From assembly GCA_003354055.1 (NCBI GenBank), contig PIVQ01000353.1:1-7361 (forward strand): a stretch of 7,361 nt of DNA, given 5' to 3'. The position numbers were made by a program, and so were the translations under genes. Source of the DNA: Desulfobacteraceae bacterium (GTDB lineage: Bacteria; Desulfobacterota; Desulfobacteria; Desulfobacterales; Desulfobacteraceae). The notes under the pieces are model-generated. The model had not been told where the DNA came from. It saw only the letters and a program-made list of their open reading frames with translations, and made no database searches. Position 1 is the first letter of the stretch; every line of letters starts with the position of its first letter. Of this stretch, positions 4,760 to 7,361 are shown piece after piece.

Positions 4760-5983
4760 CTATAAATGAAAAGCGCCGGTGACCATCAGCGTATCGTTGG
4801 CCCCGTCCTCAATCATGGAGGCCCGGGCATCCCTGAAGAACTTCTCAATGGGGTATTCCCGGCTTAATCCGTTGCCGCCGAAGATCTGGACGGCATCGCT
4901 GGTCACCTCAAAGGCGGTCTGGGTGGCAAAGGTTTTGGCGGCTATGGAATACTCGATCCGCGGGGGGGTATTGTTGTAGTTGTAGATCATGGCTGCCCGG
5001 GACAACTGCCTTGACGCCTCAATCTTTGTGAACATGGAGAAGAGTTTATGCTTGATCAGCTGGTGTTCAAACAGATGCTTGCCTCCCTGGATCCGCTGTT
5101 TGGCATAGGCCAGCGCCTCGTCATAGGCCGCTCTGGCAAGGCCCGTAAACATGGCGCCCATACCCGCATTGGCCGTGGACAGGGTGATGTCCAGCATGGT
5201 CTCGTAGCTCTCCTGGTCCGCCAGCATATATCCCTTGGGTACCCGCACGTTGTCAAAGAAGATTTCCCCCTGGTTCAGGGCCCGCTGGCCGATCTTGTCC
5301 AGGGGTTTTCCCTTTTTGACACCGGGCAGATCCAGAGGCACCACGCAGATACCGCCGCCGGCCATGCCCATGGAAGGATCAATGGTGGGATAGACCAGAC
5401 AGTGGGTGGCAATGGTGCCGTTGGACACCCAGGCCGCCTTCTGGCCCCGGATTACCCATTCATCTCCGTCCAGCGTTGCCGTACACTGCCCTGAGATGGC
5501 GGGATTTCTGAACTGGTCAGTAAAGGGGCTTACCGTATCGGTTCCGTGCTCGGGCTCGGTCATGCCCCAGCACCCGATAATGGAGGCATCAGTACAGTCG
5601 CAGAAAGGCTCGATGATATCTTCGATCAGTTCTTCCGTGGGTACCATGGCGGACATGAAGGCGGGAAAGCAGGCCACCCCGAAGGCCACGGCAAAGTCTA
5701 CGCTGCCCCAGCCAAGTTCTTCCAGCACAATGTGGGTTTCAAGGGGATCCGTGGCAAGGCCGCCGTAGCTGTCCGGGATAAATATGGTGTGGTACCCCAG
5801 CTCATACCCCTTGCGCAGCGTGCTGTGTAAAGTAGCGCTTTTTATCATTTCCGCAGGATCGTTTATCTTGTCCAGTTCCAGGCTTGCCGGGCGAAGCTCC
5901 TCTTTGGCAAATTTATGGGTCTCTTCCTTGATGGCGATCTGCTCAGGTGTCAGATCCATGTTAAGGTCTCTGTATAAAGCCAT
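4760..5983 (-). CDS. Acyl-CoA dehydrogenase, FAD-dependent
   Basis: The 407-residue product has the full three-part ACAD architecture. An N-terminal helical domain spans about 8-135. The middle beta domain has the FAD/substrate motif WGMTEPEHGTD (139-149) and a flavin-contacting WVSNG segment (185-189). The C-terminal helical domain ends with QIFGGNGLSREYPIEKFFRD (366-385) and IEDGAND (391-397). E392 fits the position of the catalytic base normally seen as YEG in straight-chain enzymes. It introduces the alpha-beta double bond into an acyl-CoA and would pass electrons to an electron-transfer flavoprotein, not encoded here. The tail ends shortly after the catalytic loop, as is normal. The start at 5983 has GGGGAG upstream and lies 12 nt after the ligase stop, inside the same operon. 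Substrate chain length or ring type cannot be deduced. Confidence 0.93.
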   Translation of the reverse strand: MALYRDLNMDLTPEQIAIKEETHKFAKEELRPASLELDKINDPAEMIKSATLHSTLRKGYELGYHTIFIPDSYGGLATDPLETHIVLEELGWGSVDFAVAFGVACFPAFMSAMVPTEELIEDIIEPFCDCTDASIIGCWGMTEPEHGTDTVSPFTDQFRNPAISGQCTATLDGDEWVIRGQKAAWVSNGTIATHCLVYPTIDPSMGMAGGGICVVPLDLPGVKKGKPLDKIGQRALNQGEIFFDNVRVPKGYMLADQESYETMLDITLSTANAGMGAMFTGLARAAYDEALAYAKQRIQGGKHLFEHQLIKHKLFSMFTKIEASRQLSRAAMIYNYNNTPPRIEYSIAAKTFATQTAFEVTSDAVQIFGGNGLSREYPIEKFFRDARASMIEDGANDTLMVTGAFHL

Positions 5984-5995
5984 TGATGCTCCCCT

Positions 5996-7361
5996 TTATC
6001 CTTTAAAATCCGTAAATGAATAGACGTTGTCGTTCTCTTCGGAAAAGTCAGCTTTCAGCACCCGGCTGATGAACTTTTCCGAAATGGTCTTGGGCACCTC
6101 ATCCACAAGCTGCAGGAACGAGGGGATGAAGTTGGGTTCCAGATCTTTTTGGCACTTGTCAAAGATGGCGGAAGGTGCAAGGGTCGCTCCGTTAAAGGGA
6201 GAGACCGCCGCTACGAGATCACTTTCGCCGGGTGCCCCTAATTCGGAAGGTATGCCGTAGACGCAGACCTCGCAGACCTCGGAAAGTTCGCCGATGATCT
6301 TCTCCACATGGTCGGGCTGGATAAAATCGCCTGCCCGCCGCAGCTCGCTGCCCTTGCGGTGGTCAAAGAAATAGTAGCCCTTGGTATCCTTGTGTACGAT
6401 ATCCCCGGTTCGCAGCCAGCCGTCCCGGGTCTTTTCCTCGGAGGCCTGGGGTTTGCCGATATAGTTTACACTGGTTTCCCCCCGGATCATGCGGATGATC
6501 AGCTCGCCGCTCTCGCCCGCGGGCATTTCATTATCCTTCTCATCCACAACACGGAACTCCAGGACCCCTGGCAAAGGCTTGCCGAATGACCCGATGGGAC
6601 CAACGCCCGGCGCCTTATACGCAAAGCCGCCTTCCACAGCCGCATACCACTCAAGAACGCGTATGCCGAACCGCGCCTCCATCTCTTCCCAGATTGCCTT
6701 TGGCGTGCCCGCACTGATAATGGTTTTTACAGGATTATCCTTATCACCGGAAAGCTCCGGCATATTAAATATCCCGGCTGCCATGCCCCCCAGCAAAGAG
6801 AATGAGGTGCAACCGTATTTTCTGGCAATATCCCAGATCCGGGTCCGGGTGAACCGGCTGGAAAACACTGCCTTCGTCTCCGTAGCAAGCGCCGGAACCA
6901 GTGTCACGGCATGGGCATTGCCGTGGGTCAGCGACAGCCCTGTATAGAGGACATCATCCTTTTTGTACTTCCACACCAGCCGGGTGACCAGATTGAAAAG
7001 GCCGAACCTGTTGTTTCTGAGCATCACCCCCTTGGGATCCCCTGTGGTCCCCGAGGTATAGATGATCTGGAAGGGATGGCGCACATCCATGATCTGCTGG
7101 GGCACGGTTTTCCAGGTCTCCTGCTCCAATGTTTCGTTCAGGGAGGGATACTTATCCGACACCGGCAGATCGTGCTCCGGCCGGTTCACCACCCGTATAA
7201 ATTTAATGTTGGGCAGATCATCGATCACCTCTTCGAGCTGGGGCAGGCATTCATCCGAAACCATGACGGCTTTGGCCTTGGAATCGGTGAGCATGTATTT
7301 AAGCCGCTCCCCCTTTGTCCTGGGATCGATCAGGCAGGCCACAGCCCCAATGGTACAGCCC
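5996..7361 (-). CDS. AMP-forming acyl-CoA synthetase (partial, N-terminus outside window)
   Basis: The frame is open through the right edge. The upstream residues CTIGAVACLIDPR match the interior of ANL-family ligases, so the GTG at 7342 is not the true start. About 454 residues are present and perhaps 60-100 are missing. Visible motifs: the phosphate loop YTSGTTGDPKG (encoded at 7028-7060), the adenine-binding EWYAAVEGG, the hinge-side GWLRTGDI, DHRKGSELRRAGDF, and the C-terminal lysine motif TISEK. The enzyme would activate a carboxylic acid to an acyl-adenylate and then to its CoA thioester. The RRAGDF motif and the VEGG form of the adenine motif resemble FATP/CaiC-type ligases for fatty or carnitine-like acids more than aromatic-acid ligases, but this is a weak guide. 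As the most upstream gene of the operon visible here it supplies the CoA substrate for the dehydrogenase. Confidence 0.9.
   Translation of the reverse strand, partial: GCTIGAVACLIDPRTKGERLKYMLTDSKAKAVMVSDECLPQLEEVIDDLPNIKFIRVVNRPEHDLPVSDKYPSLNETLEQETWKTVPQQIMDVRHPFQIIYTSGTTGDPKGVMLRNNRFGLFNLVTRLVWKYKKDDVLYTGLSLTHGNAHAVTLVPALATETKAVFSSRFTRTRIWDIARKYGCTSFSLLGGMAAGIFNMPELSGDKDNPVKTIISAGTPKAIWEEMEARFGIRVLEWYAAVEGGFAYKAPGVGPIGSFGKPLPGVLEFRVVDEKDNEMPAGESGELIIRMIRGETSVNYIGKPQASEEKTRDGWLRTGDIVHKDTKGYYFFDHRKGSELRRAGDFIQPDHVEKIIGELSEVCEVCVYGIPSELGAPGESDLVAAVSPFNGATLAPSAIFDKCQKDLEPNFIPSFLQLVDEVPKTISEKFISRVLKADFSEENDNVYSFTDFKG

Overview
The window joins two unlike regions. Positions 1 to about 2590 are an AT-richer accessory stretch of small plus-strand genes. 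Positions about 2657 to 7361 are a compact minus-strand catabolic operon. Gene families and style suggest a Gram-negative anaerobic degrader, most likely a sulfate reducer of the Desulfobacteraceae type. This rests on the HTH plus Zn-ribbon regulator and the acyl-CoA catabolic genes. It is inference; no rRNA or marker gene is present.

Accessory region (+ strand). It begins with a damaged ParE/RelE-type toxin gene (159-407) preceded by out-of-frame coding remnants. Next comes a probable three-gene unit. The first gene (584-1345) is an AlbA_2/Schlafen-like ATP-binding regulator that has lost two internal blocks yet kept its frame, and carries six perfect 12-bp repeats before a winged helix. The second (1362-1712) is a small unrecognised helical protein. 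The third (1705-2088) is an HTH plus Zn-ribbon regulator with three perfect 24-bp repeats at its N-terminus. After a possible promoter comes a MazE-like antitoxin (2162-2419) with no MazF behind it, then a small frameshifted gene (2432-2589). A strong hairpin (2587-2631) separates this side from the convergent operon.

Catabolic operon (- strand, read right to left). The order is acyl-CoA ligase (partial, runs off the right edge), acyl-CoA dehydrogenase, thiolase-family protein, SDR oxidoreductase. Gaps are 12, 16 and 11 nt, each with a purine-rich Shine-Dalgarno sequence, so these genes are almost certainly cotranscribed. Together they would activate a carboxylic acid to its CoA ester, introduce a double bond, and perform a 3-hydroxy/3-keto oxidation and a C-C cleavage in a beta-oxidation-like route. 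A hydratase is not in the window and the substrate cannot be read from the sequence.

The most unusual signal is in the accessory region. Two adjacent regulators each carry a recently expanded in-frame tandem repeat built on Pro-Gly-Lys, each tract exactly 72 bp, and each directly before the winged-helix domain. Around them lie several decaying toxin-antitoxin-like genes.
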